Numbered from the stretch's first letter, positions 1 to 12,600 are shown. The stretch: 64,000 bases of DNA from Dryococelus australis (GCA_029891345.1 CM057009.1:311154166-311218165); one strand, 5' to 3'. The notes: generated by a model not told the origin, from the letters alone. Numbers and translations are program-made.

Positions 1-3000
1 GGCATCGTGGCGGACAGTGTTACAAACATTATAGATATGGACGCAGTATCTGATGCTGCTGTCGACACTCTCTTAGACAATTGCTCTGTGGTGGACGGTG
101 CTACAAACTTGGAAGATGTGGACGCAGAACCTGTGGACACTCTCTTAGACAGGGGCACAGTGAAGGACGGTGCTACAAACTTAAAAGATGTGGACGCAGT
201 AGCTGATGGTGATGTGGACACACTATTAGACAGGTGCACTATGGCGACGGTACTACAAATATGCAAGATGTGGATGCGGTAGCTGTGGACGTGGTAGCTG
301 TGGACACACTCTTAGACAGGGGCACTGTGGCGGACGGTGCTACAAACTTGGAAGATGTGGACGCAGTAGCTGATGGTGCTCTGGACACTATCTTAGAAAG
401 GGGCACCATGGCGGACGGTGCTACAGACTTGGAAGATGTGGACGCAGAAGCTGATGGTTCTGTGGACACTCTCGTAGACAGGGGCACAGAGACGAACGGT
501 GCTACAAACTTGCAAGATGTGGACGCAGTAGCTATGGACACTCTCTTAGACAGGGGGACCGTGACGGTTGGTGCTACAAACTTGGAAGATGTGGATGCAG
601 TAGCTGATTGTGCAGTGAAAATTTTCTTCGACAGGGGCACTGTGGGTGATGGTGCTACAAACTTGAAAGATGTGAACGCAGTAGCTGATGGTGCAGTGGA
701 CACTCTCTTAGACAGGTCACTGTGGCAGATGGTGCTACAAACTTGAAAGCTGTGTATGCAGTATCTGTGGAAACTCACTTAGACAGGGTCACCTTGGCAG
801 ATGGTGCTACAAACTTAGAAGCTGTGGATGAAGTGGCTGTAGATACTCTCGTAAACATTGGCACCATGCGGGACGATGTTGCAAACTTGGAAGATGTGGA
901 CGCAGTAGTTGATGGTGCTGTCGACACTCTCTTAGGCAAGGGAAAGTGTGGCGGACGGTGTTACAAACTTGGAAGATGTGGATGAAGTAGCTGATGGTGC
1001 AGTTGACAATCTCTAAGACAATGGCACTGCGGCGGACGGTGCTTCATACTTGGAAGATGTGGACACAGTATCTGATGGTGCAGTGGACACTCTCTTAGAC
1101 AGGGCACTGTGGCAGATGGTGCTACAAACTTTGAAGATGTGGACTCAGTAGCTGTGGACATGTGCTCAGACACGGGCACCGTGGCGGACGGTGCTACAAA
1201 CCCTGATGATGTGGACCCATTAGAAGATGGTGCTGTAGACACGCTCTTAGACAGGGGCACCATGGCGTACGGCGCTACAAACTTGGAAGATGTAGACGAC
1301 CTAGGTTTGGACACTCTCTTAGACAGGAGCATCGTGGCGGACGGTGCTATAAACTTTGAATATGTGTACGCAGTAACTGGTGGTGCTGTGGAAACTCTCC
1401 TAAACAGGGGCACCAAGGCAGATGGTGATACAAACTTGGAAGATGTTGACGCAGTGGCTGTTGATACTATCGTAGATATTGACACCATTGGGGACGATGC
1501 TGCAAACTTGAAAGATGTGGACGCAGTAGTTGATGGTGCTGTGGACTCTCTTAGACAAGGGGAACTGTGGCGAACTGTGTTACAAACTTGGAAGATGTGG
1601 ACGCAGTAGCTGATGGTGCTGAAGACACTCTCTTAGACAGGGGCACTGTATCAGATTGTGCAACAAACTTGAATGATGTGTACATTGTAGCTGAGAACAC
1701 TCTCTAAGGCTGGGGCACAATTTCGGATGGTGCTCAAACTTTCAAGAAGTGGACGCAGTAGCTGATGGTGCTATGGACACTCTCTTAGACAATTGCACTG
1801 TGACAGACGGTGCTACAAACTTGGAACATGTGGATGCAGTAGCAGTGGACACACTCTTAGACAGGGGCACCATGGCTGATGGTACTACAAATTTTGGAAG
1901 CTGTATACGCAGTAGCTAATGTTGCATTGGACTCTCTCTTAGACAGGGGCACTGTGGCAGATGGTGCTACAAACTTGTAAGTTGTGGACGCAGTAGCTGA
2001 TGGGCTGGTGACACCCTCTTGAGACAATAGCACTGTTGCGGACGGTGCTGCATACTTTGAAGATATGGACGCAGTAATTGTGGACACTCTCTTAGACAGG
2101 GGGACCGTGGCGGACGGTGCTGCAAAATTTGGAAGTTGTGGACACATTGGTTATTGATACTCTAGTAAATATTGGCACCATGGCGGACAATGCTGCAAAC
2201 TTGAAAGATGTGGACGCATTAGCTGATTGTTTTTTGACAATCTCTTAGACAATGGCACTGTCCCGGACGTTGCTACAAACTTGGAAAATGTTGATGCAGT
2301 AGCTGTTGACACTCTCTTAGAGAGGGGCATCATGATGGAAGGTGCTACAAACTTGGAAGATGTGAACGCAGTAGCTGTTTACACTCTCATAGACAGGGCA
2401 CCGTGACGGACGGTGCTACAAACTTCGAAGATGTGGACGCAGTAGCTGGTCGTACTATGGACACGCTCTTAGACAGGGGCACTGTGACGAATGGTGCTAC
2501 AAACTTGGAAGATGTGGACGCAGTAGCTGTGGAGACTCTCATAGACAGGGGCAACGTGGAGGACGATGCTACAAACTTGGAAGATCTGGATACAATAGTT
2601 GATGATGCTGTGGACATTCTCTTAGACATGGGCACTGTGTCGGACGGTGCTGCATACTTGGAAGATATGGACGCAGTAGTTGTGGACATGATCTTAGACA
2701 GGGGCACCGTCATGTACGGTGCTACAAAATTGGAAGAAGTGGACGCAGTAGCTGATTTTGATTTGGACACTCTCGTTGGCAATGGCACTGTGGCAGACTG
2801 TGCTAAAAACTTTGAAGATGTGGACGCAATAGCTGCGGACACTCTCTTAGACAGGGGCACCATGGTGGACGGTGCTACAAACTTGGAAGATGTGGACGCA
2901 GTACCTGTGGACAGTCTCTTTGACTGCGGCACTGTGGCGGATGGTGCTACAAACTTGGAAGCTGTGGAAGCAGTAGCTGTGGACACTCTCTAAACAGGGG

Positions 3001-3573
3001 CACCATGGCGGACAGTGCTACAATCTGTAAGATGTGGACGCAATAGCTGATGGTACTGTAGACACTCTCTTAGACTGGGGCACCGTGGCGGACGGTGCTA
3101 CATACTTGGAATATGTGGACGCATTAGCTGATGGTGCTGTGGACACTCTCTTAGACAATGGCACTATGGCGGACGGTGCTACAAACTTGGAATATGTGGA
3201 CGCAGTAGCTGTGGACACTCTCTTAGACAGGGACACCATGATGGACGGTGCTACAAACTTGGAGGATGTGGACGCAGTAGGTGATGGTGTAGTGGACACT
3301 CTCTTACACCGAGGCACTGTGGCGGACGGTGCTACAAATTTGGAAGATGTGGACGCAGTATCTGTGGATACTCTCTTAGACATTGGCACCGTGGCAGATT
3401 ATGCTTCAAACTTGGAGGTTGTGGACGCAGTAGCTGATGGTGCTGTGGACACTCTCTTTCACAGGGCCACTGTTGCGGACGGTGCTGCAAACTTGGAATA
3501 AGTGGACACAGTAGCTGTGGACACTCTCTTAGACAGTGGCACCGTTGCGGAGGGTGCTACAAACTTGGAATAA
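1..3573. repeat. Degenerate 72-84 bp coding-like tandem repeat
   Basis: About 45 imperfect head-to-tail copies fill this stretch, and the window starts inside the array. Two unit lengths alternate: about 72 bp, and a longer form (about 81-84 bp) with an extra GCTGATGGTGCT-type segment. On the plus strand a unit reads around ATNLEDVDAV then VDTLLDRGT with an optional ADGA; this is acidic. On the minus strand it reads around SSKFVAPSATVPLSKRVST; this is Ser/Thr-rich and mucin-like. Open runs of 60-200 codons exist on both strands because the unit lacks stops, so length alone does not show which strand, if either, was coding. Single-base losses (a missing GG in the AGGGGCAC segment near 716, 1100 and 2397) and stops (near 1014 and 1705) break the plus frame. 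Either a decayed exon of a repeat protein or a minisatellite whose unit is a multiple of three. No start, signal peptide or flanking splice context is visible. Confidence 0.85.
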
Positions 3574-5320
3574 TGTCTTTTCCATAGTGTACAGAACTCC
3601 AAAATGTGTGTGGAAACGCCGGTGAAGTGCTGGCCACCAAGATGGTCGACATACTCAGCTGGTCGACAATTATCCGCCATATTGTTGGTCAATGGTGCTC
3701 GTGATCCAAGATGGTGGTCCTGAGTGCTGTCACGGAATCTCTCCTCCTCCTCCTCAATGTGTCAAACGCAACGATGTGGGATCGCACCTTGATTATGTTA
3801 ATTAGGACAAATAATTAGGTGGCCGGTACTTTCTGCCAACATGGCCGCAGGTGGCGGTAGGGAAATTCCAGACATTTTGAGGGAGGTAAGGAAAAAATAA
3901 CGTTTTTGTTCGTGAAATCGACCATTTTGGACGGAAAAAGGCAAATTTTCGCTACTGGGATCCTCAGCTTCCAGCCGGGTAATATGCTAATTAGGCTCCT
4001 CGGGTCCTCAGCCTGCAGCATGGTGCGGCATAATCGGCTATTTTATACTAATGCCGACATCCTAATTTATGAAATACACTGTCACAATGTGAATGAAAGG
4101 ATTGCCTCTGTTTTGGCTACATGATTTGACACTTCTAATTATGTGCCAGATAATCCGCAAAATTCCCATTAGTGAACAAAGGCATTACAGGAGTTATGAA
4201 GGATGGCTATGCTGGCCGTATCATCGCACATTTTGTAGGCTTACGTTCTAAACTTTATACATTCACTGTTTTGAATGAACAGTGTGTGCGTTAAATTAAA
4301 GGCGTGACTTTTAAAGATTTTCATTATTCGTTTTGCGATTATGTGTGCGATGGTTTTTGGAGTAAACTACAATTTGTAACCAGAACGTGCGAAAATGTGC
4401 CGAGTACGCGAGGATTTTATGGTGTTTAGTAACACGAATATGTTTGTTACCATTTCAGCCATTTGTTGTTATGTGTTTATGTTAAAATTTTAATTGGAAA
4501 GATTTGTGAGTGTGTAATAATTCAGTTAGTCTGGAAGAGTTTGGTGAGTTTTGATATAGCCAATGTATAACTGGATGCTCACCAGATTTTGGGATACATT
4601 TCATAACAAACAGTAACTTGCTGTTGCATGAATAATTTCACTCTTTGAATGGAATTGTCTATTTTATACCTAAATTTAAAAACGTTCCATTGTTTTCATG
4701 AAATGCACGGCTACTTGTGGTTACGTGAATTAGATCCACGTTATAAATGAAATTGTCAGTATCATTTAAGTATCATATATTCATGGAGATTAATTATCTG
4801 GTTTCATTAAAGTATGATAACTATTGGTTACGTGAATAAATTTCGCGTATTAAATTTAATTTTCAGCTTTGTGTAGGCCTATGTGGAGATTTATGCTCTT
4901 GGGCTCATTAAACAATTGGTAACTTGTGTTTATATGAATAGAACTCACGCCTTAAACGAAATTGACACTATTGCAATTAAATTGAGTTTTATATTCTGGT
5001 CTCAATTAATGTATAGTAATTGTGTTTAACGCAAATAATAATTCACATTTCGGTTGAGTTGTCGGTATCGTACACTATGTCATGTTATAATTCTTGGTTA
5101 CTGGAAGTGTAGTTAAAGAAAATAAATCTAAAATTATTTCTTTTAGCGCATGCGCACCAATAATGCTGGAGGCCCTTTAACAGGCTTATTACCAATATGT
5201 TCCGGAACCGATTGGTTCGCAATGTTTAAGATTCAGTGTAGTCAATATTAATTTGGTGAGATAATGCCTTTACCATTTTGTGGATATTGTATATTGAGAA
5301 TTAAATAAATAATAAGATTA
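3574..5320. other. AT-rich stretch, no gene seen
   Basis: After the repeat ends the sequence becomes AT-rich with only short open frames (up to 72 codons) that look random. Near 3640-3720 there are Sal I-like GTCGAC words and a CCGCCATATTG word resembling the dispersed CGGCCAT family found further on. A repeated pattern of 'TGG(T)TTACGTGAAT' words between 4700 and 5110 hints at an old degenerate tandem repeat. No RNA gene or protein family is recognised. Confidence 0.5.
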
Positions 5321-6240
5321 TTGCCTAAAACTGACTCTTCGTATATTTGTGTACGCCACAATATATGCACTTTAAATAAATAAGACACTTATTTTCACAA
5401 TGGCGGCAATATAGATATTTCAGGTCCACTCCCACAGTTTGACCAGTTTCGATAAAAATTGTTATGCTGAAAGTATCTTTTGTAATCATCAAGTGCGTGT
5501 CAAACATAGCTTCTTCGTCCTCCATTTTGAAAGATAGTGCCCGAGAAATAACGTTTTAATGTCATATCTTGGGAAACAATAAACTGGTTCATACTAAATT
5601 TGGCACCCAAGTAATACTACAATACGTCAAATAAACTAACACGTTTCAGTTGGCCAGACTATTATTACTTTTTAATTACGGCCACATAAACATCATAGAC
5701 AAAAATGTTATATCTAAGAAACCATGCAACCAATTCCATCTTTACTTTGTATGTTGGCAGTGTGTGTGTGTGCAAGCATCAAATAAGCTTATAAAGAAAT
5801 TCATTTGTCAGCCATTTCGGAAGATAGCACAACATGAAGTATTAAGTTTTTGCTAACCTATCCCGAGAAACAATTAACTGATATCGCCAAATTCGGGCAA
5901 CAAGTTACACTTATGTTGTCCATACAAATTCACACGACTTAAGGAAGTAGTCACATATTTTCAAAATAACGGCCATCTAAATATTTCAGGTTAGTAAGCC
6001 ATAGCTATATCAGGAACTATTTCTACCTGCTCTGATATGTAGCACTATCTATAACAAATGTGGAAAGTGCACATACAGTAAATAAAATAGTACCACATTA
6101 GAAACACGAGCTTTTGTGTCATGTATGTACGGGACTAACCAACCGATTCCCACAGAAATTTGCACACAAACACTTCAAACATGGCCTACTGAAGCACTTT
6201 CAGTAGGCCATGTTTGAAGTGTTTGTGCCTTTATTTACAG
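5321..6240. repeat. Dispersed AAAATGGCGG-type repeat, several tandem-like copies
   Basis: The same ordered words recur at roughly 300-bp spacing: a CTCGGGAAACAAT-like word, AAATTTGGCACACAAATA-like, AGGCCATATAAAC-like, TTTTCAAAATGGCGGCCAT-like, ATATTTCAGGTTA-like, then CATTTTGTAAGATAGCAC-like. Orientation changes within the cluster: around 5400-5530 the reverse complement is seen, and from about 5560 the forward form. Further copies are at 6440-6560, 7440-7690, 37560-38335 and 41170-41420. The copies are well diverged, so this is an old family. No coding capacity is visible. Confidence 0.6.
6167..6225. repeat. Perfect 27-bp inverted repeat with 5-nt loop
   Basis: Arms 6167-6193 and 6199-6225 are exact reverse complements around the loop GCACT. 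The arm sequence (ending CATGGCCTACTGAA) belongs to the dispersed family above (compare CTACTGTAGGCCATATAAAC near 7562), so this looks like a short inverted duplication of one piece of that repeat. Confidence 0.9.
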
Positions 6241-6285
6241 TATCGCAGTCATATAAATATATAAATCATTTAGACAAGTTTGTCG

Positions 6286-6288
<3 letters not shown>

Positions 6289-6358
<70 letters not shown>
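6289..6358. repeat. (TA)n microsatellite
   Basis: About 35 uninterrupted TA dinucleotides. The long Ile-Tyr open frame that crosses it is an artefact of the repeat. Confidence 0.95.
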
Positions 6359-6359
<1 letters not shown>

Positions 6360-6439
6360 CTCCTTTAAATTAAACTTAATATGCTGGGAGTAGACATTAG
6401 AAGTATAAAATATGGTTATAGAGATAATCTTGTGACAGT

Positions 6440-6565
6440 TTTGTAAGATAGAGAGAGGTGATAAAACGTAACATTTGTGCAATGTCTCGGGAACCAATGA
6501 TCGCATTACAGCGAAATTTTGCACGCAAATAGTACTACAGCGGACCACATAAACTTACATAATTT
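6440..6565. repeat. Dispersed AAAATGGCGG-family copy (partial)
   Basis: Contains the family words GTAAGATAGAGAG, TGTCTCGGGAACCAATGA, AAATTTTGCACGCAAATAGT and GGACCACATAAACTTAC in the usual order. It is cut off where a T-run and the next candidate element begin. Confidence 0.5.
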
Positions 6566-6589
6566 AAGTGGGTCTGACTTTTTTTTTTC

Positions 6590-7345
6590 GGAATAGTGCA
6601 CTGTAAATTCGATTAAGTGGGAAACCACTGTTAGCAATGAAATTCAACAACTCGAGTCAGTTAAAATTGCTCCACTTAGAATAAGTGGAAAACCACTAAT
6701 TGTTTCAGTGAAAAACGTTCCCTAATTGAATTAATGACGTGAAACAATACTGATTGAATAAATGACTGCTAACTGCACCGGCGAATCAAATAGTGTTGTT
6801 ATTGAATATAGCTAAATAATTAAGAGAAATAAACATATTTACGATGGTTCACTATTTATGTTACGCAATTTTCCATAATTTAAAAAAGTAGAAAGTTTTC
6901 AGGAGGTGGCCAGGTTCGAACTCACACACCCTTATAGGAGGAAAATTAAAGTCTACTAGATATGAATCGAAAGTGTGTAGTTTTTAATTGTATGCCATTG
7001 CTTTTCGTCTCTGGTTTAATTGGTACCATTAGAATTGTTGAAATGAATAGTACATATCAATGCACTCTCTTCACCACATGATTTGTCATTTAAACTTTCA
7101 AACATAGTGTTGTGATGATTACATGAAAACGAAATTAAAGATGTAAAAATGAAAACAAAGACTTAATGGTCACGTTACCTCGTAAAATTATGTTTTGAAA
7201 GACGAAGCACATTTTAGAAAGCATTTTGCATGTTTTCGCTATTTCATTAGTTAAAATCACTGAAGTGACTGTCGAATCAATCAGATACTGTTGACTGATT
7301 GAAACAGTGAAATTCTCACTGATTTAGATTTAGAGTGTACGATAT
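6590..7345. mobile_element. MITE-like element candidate
   Basis: The left end reads GTGCACTGTAAATTCGATTA. The reverse complement of the right end reads GTACACTCTAAATCTAAATC. The two are imperfect inverted repeats about 750 bp apart. Internal words CAGTGAAA and AAACCACT recur near both ends in inverted sense. There is no coding frame, so a non-autonomous DNA transposon is the simplest reading. No clear target-site duplication was identified. Confidence 0.35.
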
Positions 7346-7439
7346 AAACTATTTAGATAAATTAATAATATCTACTAAATAATTTGAAGATTTTTAACCA
7401 ACCTTTATGTATTCACATAGTATATTAGACGCATAAAAT

Positions 7440-7690
7440 ATGACTTTAACAGGCCTGTTTTTAGATGTTTTGCACGATAGCACCAAATGAGTAACTAAGG
7501 CTTTAATGCCATAGTATCTCAACCAGTCAACATTTCCGCCAAATTCTGCACACAAATAGTGCTACTGTAGGCCATATAAACTTAACCTACATGATTAAAG
7601 CGATCCACACACTTGATTTCATAACGATGCCCCTATAGATATTTTAAGTGGTTAAACCCAGTCTACTAGAACTTGGTACTGTTTACTATA
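7440..7690. repeat. Dispersed AAAATGGCGG-family copy
   Basis: Shows the family order: GATAGCACCAAATGAG, TATCTCAACCAGTCAACA, AAATTCTGCACACAAATAGT, GTAGGCCATATAAACTTA, then a weak ATATTTTAAGTGGTTA. Diverged from the other copies; no gene content. Confidence 0.55.
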
Positions 7691-7734
7691 GAAGAGAATG
7701 CTCCGAAAACGATATATGTAATGTAGCTGTCTGC

Positions 7735-7860
7735 AAGCCACCTTACGGTAAGAGGTGTCCTGTGTTCGAGACCCAGGTAAGGCACGTGTGAATTGCATTC
7801 GTGCCTGGCTGCATCACTAATGATGTCGCTATTAACGAGACGCCAATCTAACTTTTTGAA
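7735..7860 (+). mobile_element. tRNA-derived SINE copy, family 2 (partial)
   Basis: A box-B-like pol III word (GTTCGAGACCCAGG) is followed by GTAAGGCACGTGTG and ends near AACGAGACGCC. The same order (GTTCGAGTCCCGGG, GTAAGGCACGCGTG, AACGAGAC) is found at 24190-24335, which supports a dispersed tRNA-like SINE rather than a tRNA gene. No cloverleaf can be folded with intact acceptor arms. Confidence 0.5.
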
Positions 7861-7892
7861 ATTTCGTCAAAATCCTTTGCTTGCATATAGAT

Positions 7893-8128
7893 AGAGACCT
7901 GAAAAATTCGCGAGTTCAATGCCCTGTAGGCTATACTCTACAGTATTATGTACAAATATGCCGATGTTAACTGCACATTGGTTGTCTGCTGTCACGGTGG
8001 TAGGCGACAATTGGACACCGTTCTCCAGGAGGTGTCAAACACCGTGTGGACCAATGGCTAACATTATATAAACGCACGTGTTTTGAATTCTAGTTTGTCC
8101 CTAAATTAATCCGCGAATTCTTCAGCTG
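7893..8128. repeat. Left inverted arm
   Basis: Pairs with 9417-9652. It also holds a smaller internal inverted repeat around CACCGTTCTCCAGGAGGTGT. Confidence 0.7.
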
Positions 8129-9416
8129 TGTCTACATATAGAGGAAAGAAGGCTGATTAGTTACGTTGGTAATTAAAAAAAAAAATTCTGTGTGGGTTGA
8201 GATAATCTCAGGCTCACTGCAGTGGCGACGGGTTGTGTTTGGGTACAAAAAGTTTAGCTGATGCTAGGAATTCCGTTAGGGTCACGGACTGCTATAAATT
8301 CTGTTAGAGTCGCGCCTTACTAGAAATGGGATGGAGCACGGAGCAGACGTTTTGTGAATGATTGGTGACGCTTGTCGAGACTGGCGAAGGGACTCCCCCT
8401 CCCCCGCAAGTTCCAGGGGTGTCCGCGTCCACCACACAACCACTTCTGTATTCTCCTCCAAGAACAGCTTTTACTCAAGGGCCCGCCTACATTCCGTGTG
8501 TTTGGAATACACGTTTTCTGCGAAACTAGTGAACGTGCGTCCACTGTGCTCATATACGGAAATAACACCATTCAAGATGTAGGGCATAGGCTGTTCACGG
8601 TAAATCGAGCGCATTCGAAGACAACCTCAGGAAAACACTACTGCCCCCCACACTGCATATATTTTAACGGGCACAATTGCTCGCATGCAACCCGTAAAGT
8701 TGGCAACGACGGGGGCGAACAATTCCATGTCTTAACGTTGAATTAATAGTGTTCGGTTAACATTTGTCAGAACATAACCTTTCTTTCAATTTATGTTCTC
8801 TTTTAATGTTTATAAGTGTAAGAACGAGGTCCGTTGGAAATTTTACTTTTATAATAATTTCACAGTTTAACTTGACCGACCCAAGAATAAAGAGATTAGA
8901 TCCATGAAATGCTAACTTTACGTATGGTGTAAGACGACACAATATGCATACAAGTAGGTTTTAAGCTTAGCTGTCAAATTTGCTCAGTTTACCGTGAACA
9001 GCTTATAGATAAACCGTGAAAGAAAACTCCAACATTGCTAAAATCTGTTTTTTTTTTTTCAAAGCGCTGTATGATTCAGATACATACAAAAAGAACTCAA
9101 GGAGGGTCCAGCACTGAACTTTGTAACGTAAGTTCCGCCAGTTACCTAAATGATAGGGTCGCATTATGCTGTGTGTTCGACTATATTCATAACGCAGAGC
9201 AGTTGCATGGTTTACAAATCACACAATGAAATTTCTCTGTATAAGTACAAGGTATTTCCGGGAAACTATTCGCTAAAGATAATTTTGTATCACTGCAAAT
9301 AAATTAGAGCACATTTCACAAACTTTAGTATGGAATATCTAAAACTAAAGTCTAATTTTAACAAGTAAGCGCCGTAGGCTTCAAGTTTATTATAAACTAT
9401 TAGTAGAGAATTGAAC

Positions 9417-9652
9417 AATTCGCGAATTCCTTTTGGTGCAAGCTAGAATTCAAAACACGTGCGATTATATAACCGTAGCAATTGGTTCTCACGGTGTTGG
9501 ACACCTCCTGGAGAACGGTGTCCAATTGTCGCCTTCCACTGTGACAGCAGACAACCAATGGGCAGTTTATATCGGCATATTTGTACATAAGACTGGAGAG
9601 TCTAGCCTGCAGGTCATTGAACTAGCGAATTTTTCGGGTCTTTAACTATATG
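9417..9652. repeat. Right inverted arm
   Basis: Inverted copy of 7893-8128. The open frames that cross the two arms on opposite strands are homologous shadows of each other, not genes. Confidence 0.7.
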
Positions 9653-10265
9653 AGACATATAAACTATTTTTAATATTTTCTAAAATCTCGTGTAGTAAAT
9701 TCGTATACAATATTTCGGATGCAACTATTTTCCAAAGAATTTTTGTGACAAGTACAGAAATGATAATTGTGCCGTTCCCCGCAGGAAATATCATTCCGCA
9801 TTGAACCTCGCATTGTGCAGTATTGTCAAAATAGGGCCGAAATCTTACCGTGTGTTATGTAGATATAGGTATAGTTTATTCGCGGTTGCTTCAACACTTT
9901 TGAATCAAAACCTTTGAAAAACACCCCGTGTACTAAATGTTTGGTGGTTTCCTAAATATGTCACGTACTGTACATATACTCACGATCTATGAAATCATAA
10001 TTACGTCACGAATTTAACTCTGCCAAAATTGGGTGAAATCAATTTTGTGACACAAACACGAGTTCTTAGTTCTGTCGTTATGCCTGTACCGATACGTGAG
10101 ATCAATAGCAAGTTGGGTAATATGGAATTACAGAATTTTCTATTTGAAACCAAAACTTAACTCACTAGAAAACCTTATAATCCAAAATGGCAGCGGAAGG
10201 TTACCATTAAAGTTAGTTAGGCACTGTAGCTAAAAACATTGGCGTTGAGAATCGGACGTGTGCAT
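9653..10265. other. No feature recognised
   Basis: AT-rich single-copy-looking sequence; no long open frame and no recognised repeat words. Confidence 0.4.
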
Positions 10266-10612
10266 GATATACACTAAAAAATAATGGTAAAATTACTTAA
10301 CAAGTGTAAGGTAATATTCGCAAACTTGTGCGGGAAACATAGTAAAGTTTTCCTTGCAGGTAAGGTAAATTACCGCACTCTGGAGTAAAATTCACGTACA
10401 TGGTAGTGGAAAATCCCGTACACGGATGGGAAAATTACCCTACGACGCGTGCATCTCTTCAACATTGTCTCAATAGCTAAGTGGTAAATAGTACTTTACA
10501 TGTTATTTTAATGTACTCTACATTTAAGAGGTAATTCTACCTTACATATAGAAGTAAGTGGCTTCCCTTACATATAAGGAAATTTTTCATTTAAAAAAAT
10601 TTACAGTGTAAA
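10266..10612. mobile_element. Short MITE-like element candidate (~345 bp)
   Basis: The left end TATACACTAAAAAATAATGG and the reverse complement of the right end TTTACACTGTAAATTTTTTT form rough inverted repeats. The interior is full of related inverted words (GGTAAAATTAC, AAGGTAATTTACC-like, GTAATTCTACCTTACA). No coding frame. The CACTGTAAA-type end also occurs in the 6590-7345 candidate, so the two may be related. Confidence 0.35.
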
Positions 10613-11389
10613 TATAAATATAAATATATTTTAGCGCTAAGTGAGGTAATGTTGAGTAATACACGGCAGAAAATGTACCTGAGTTTACCCCTCGAGCTGT
10701 GGTCGGAAGCGCGGGTATAGAAAAGGATCGTAGGAGGGGGGGGGGGGGGAGTTGTCAGGCCAGATACCGGAGTCGACGGCCATGCTGTGATAGGAAGAGC
10801 CACACATCGTCATGAATAATGCATGACATTACTTTGTACGCTTCCCTGCTTCTTCATGGGGAGAAGTTAGCCAATAGGATGCAGCGTGTTTGTCCAGTCG
10901 GAAAGATTCAACTCCCCACTTTGTCGGGAATAGAAACACCACGCCTTTGTGGAACAACGCTCTACATTTCGAGCACGCGACCGTTGGCCCATTAGCCTAC
11001 TGTCAATTGTTTTTTCCCGTACTGATATGAGAGTCACGCAGTTTGTGTAGAGACGGCCTGTTGACAGAGTAACGCTAATTAGGCTGAGATTTCAAAGTTT
11101 ATTTGGGAGTTTTATAAAACATTTCTGGTGTCTTAGCAACAATTATTTAAGTAGCAGATAGTTTCTTTGAAGCAAGCGTATGGAAAATTATAAGTTACTG
11201 GTGTAACTAATTTGGCTTCTTTCCTGTACGTGTGTGCCAATCAGTTTAATGAAGTTCTTAATATCTTAGGTGGAAGGAACGCCATGACGTATATCTCACA
11301 GTAATATCATTTGCGATGAAACCAGAAACATATTTAATAATAGTGAGACAGTTACAAATACAACTAGCACTCGAACATAATTCTCACCG
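10613..11389. other. No gene; G-run and a GC-richer patch
   Basis: A G homopolymer interrupted by one A lies near 10735-10750. 10800-11020 is locally GC-rich, but I see no promoter, exon or family. The proline-rich minus frame over the G-run is an artefact. Confidence 0.4.
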
Positions 11390-12600
11390 CCTCTAACGAT
11401 TGACTTGAGTAGTTTAGAAAGAATGTTTTAATGGTTTAATATATAAAATAATTTCTAAATAAGTTTTGAAAAATGAATAAGTAATGGTTAAATAATAAAA
11501 CTAGTAAATGTGTTGTATTTAATGAGAATTTAATTGATAATTGTGCTAATTTTGATGGAAGAACTAACTTAATGAGAAACATTACATAAGAAAAAATTGA
11601 AGATGTATTAATTGATTTGAAATATTCTATTAGAATTTAATTTGAAATGTTATAAATGCACATATAGTGTTAAATTTATTGTAATATAATTTGAAACGTA
11701 ATTAACTGTCTGTCCATATACAAAGAGAATAAGTGTAAATTACTAGACAAATTTAACAATAAATGTTCTTTTAACTCAGTTGTTGAAGCAAGGCATTTTT
11801 GTCGTAATTTTTTAGTAAGTTAAAAAGAATTACTAAAATATAGTAAAAATAAAGAATCGCAGAATATACATAAACTACTTATTAATATTTCTGCTTATAA
11901 ATTAATTTATTATAATATTTTTAAACTAATTTTTTGTTATATTAAAATTTGATGTAATGCTTTACAAACAGAAAGTATTTTTCTATGAAGACAATTTATA
12001 TATGATTTATTGATAGCAATTTAAATGTTATTTAATAAAAATTCTTATTGCTAAGTTTTTTAATAGTTAAGATTTTTTTAAACATATTCTGTAAATATTA
12101 TGTTAAATTAAATCTTAATTTTTTACTATTTCCATTCATTTTAAAAGATTTACAAACTGTAAACAAATGAGAAATAATTTACGAAACAAATACAAATTTA
12201 CTACTTTTGTGGAACTTAGCTCTTTTAAAAATACATTCTTTTACAATTTCGTTACTTTAACAGATTTTTCCAAATGATTAATTTTTATCATATTTGGTGT
12301 GAAAATACATTTTTTTTCGAAAATTTAAAAACACTGAATTACATCTCTAAAACAGCCCTAAGAGGAAAAATGATAAAATATTTGTTAAATTTTATGGTTT
12401 ATATAGTGAAATTTAAAATTGTTCTTTATGTAAAATTCTTGTAATTTTTTTAAGATAGATTTTTAGTGTGTTCAAGAAGTTTTTAAAAAATTATAAATTT
12501 TTAGTTCTTTTAAATGAGTTACTAAATGTATACAAGTAATTTTATAAAATATATAAAAGTATATTTTTACAACTTTAATAAAGTAATTATTTTTTTATGT
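11390..12600. other. Very AT-rich non-coding block
   Basis: Roughly 80% A+T with no open frame over 60 codons and no recognised repeat. It looks like ordinary intergenic DNA. Confidence 0.5.

Larger units (their letters stand above)
7893..9652. mobile_element. DNA-transposon-like element with ~235 bp inverted arms
   Basis: Arms 7893-8128 and 9417-9652 are inverted copies of each other. Shared blocks include the GCGAATTTTTC end, ACAAATATGCCGAT, CCAATTGTCG, GGAGAACGGTGTCC and ATTCAAAACACGTGCG, at perhaps 85% identity. The middle (8180-8760) is richer in G+C and holds open frames of 74-124 codons on both strands (8358-8582 +, 8372-8746 +, 8320-8571 -) that I do not recognise. An internal exact 14-bp inverted pair (CTGTTCACGGTAAA near 8590, its complement near 8987) adds structure. 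A fragment of the same arm recurs at 31178-31235. Probably a non-autonomous or decayed cut-and-paste element; superfamily not assigned. Confidence 0.6.

Noticed and set aside
6900-6960. Minus-strand tRNA-like word (GAGTTCGAACCTGG)
   Set aside because: Only a box-B-like word, with no box A or arms; too little for a SINE call.
10591-10803. Proline-rich minus frame
   Set aside because: Produced by the G homopolymer near 10735-10750.
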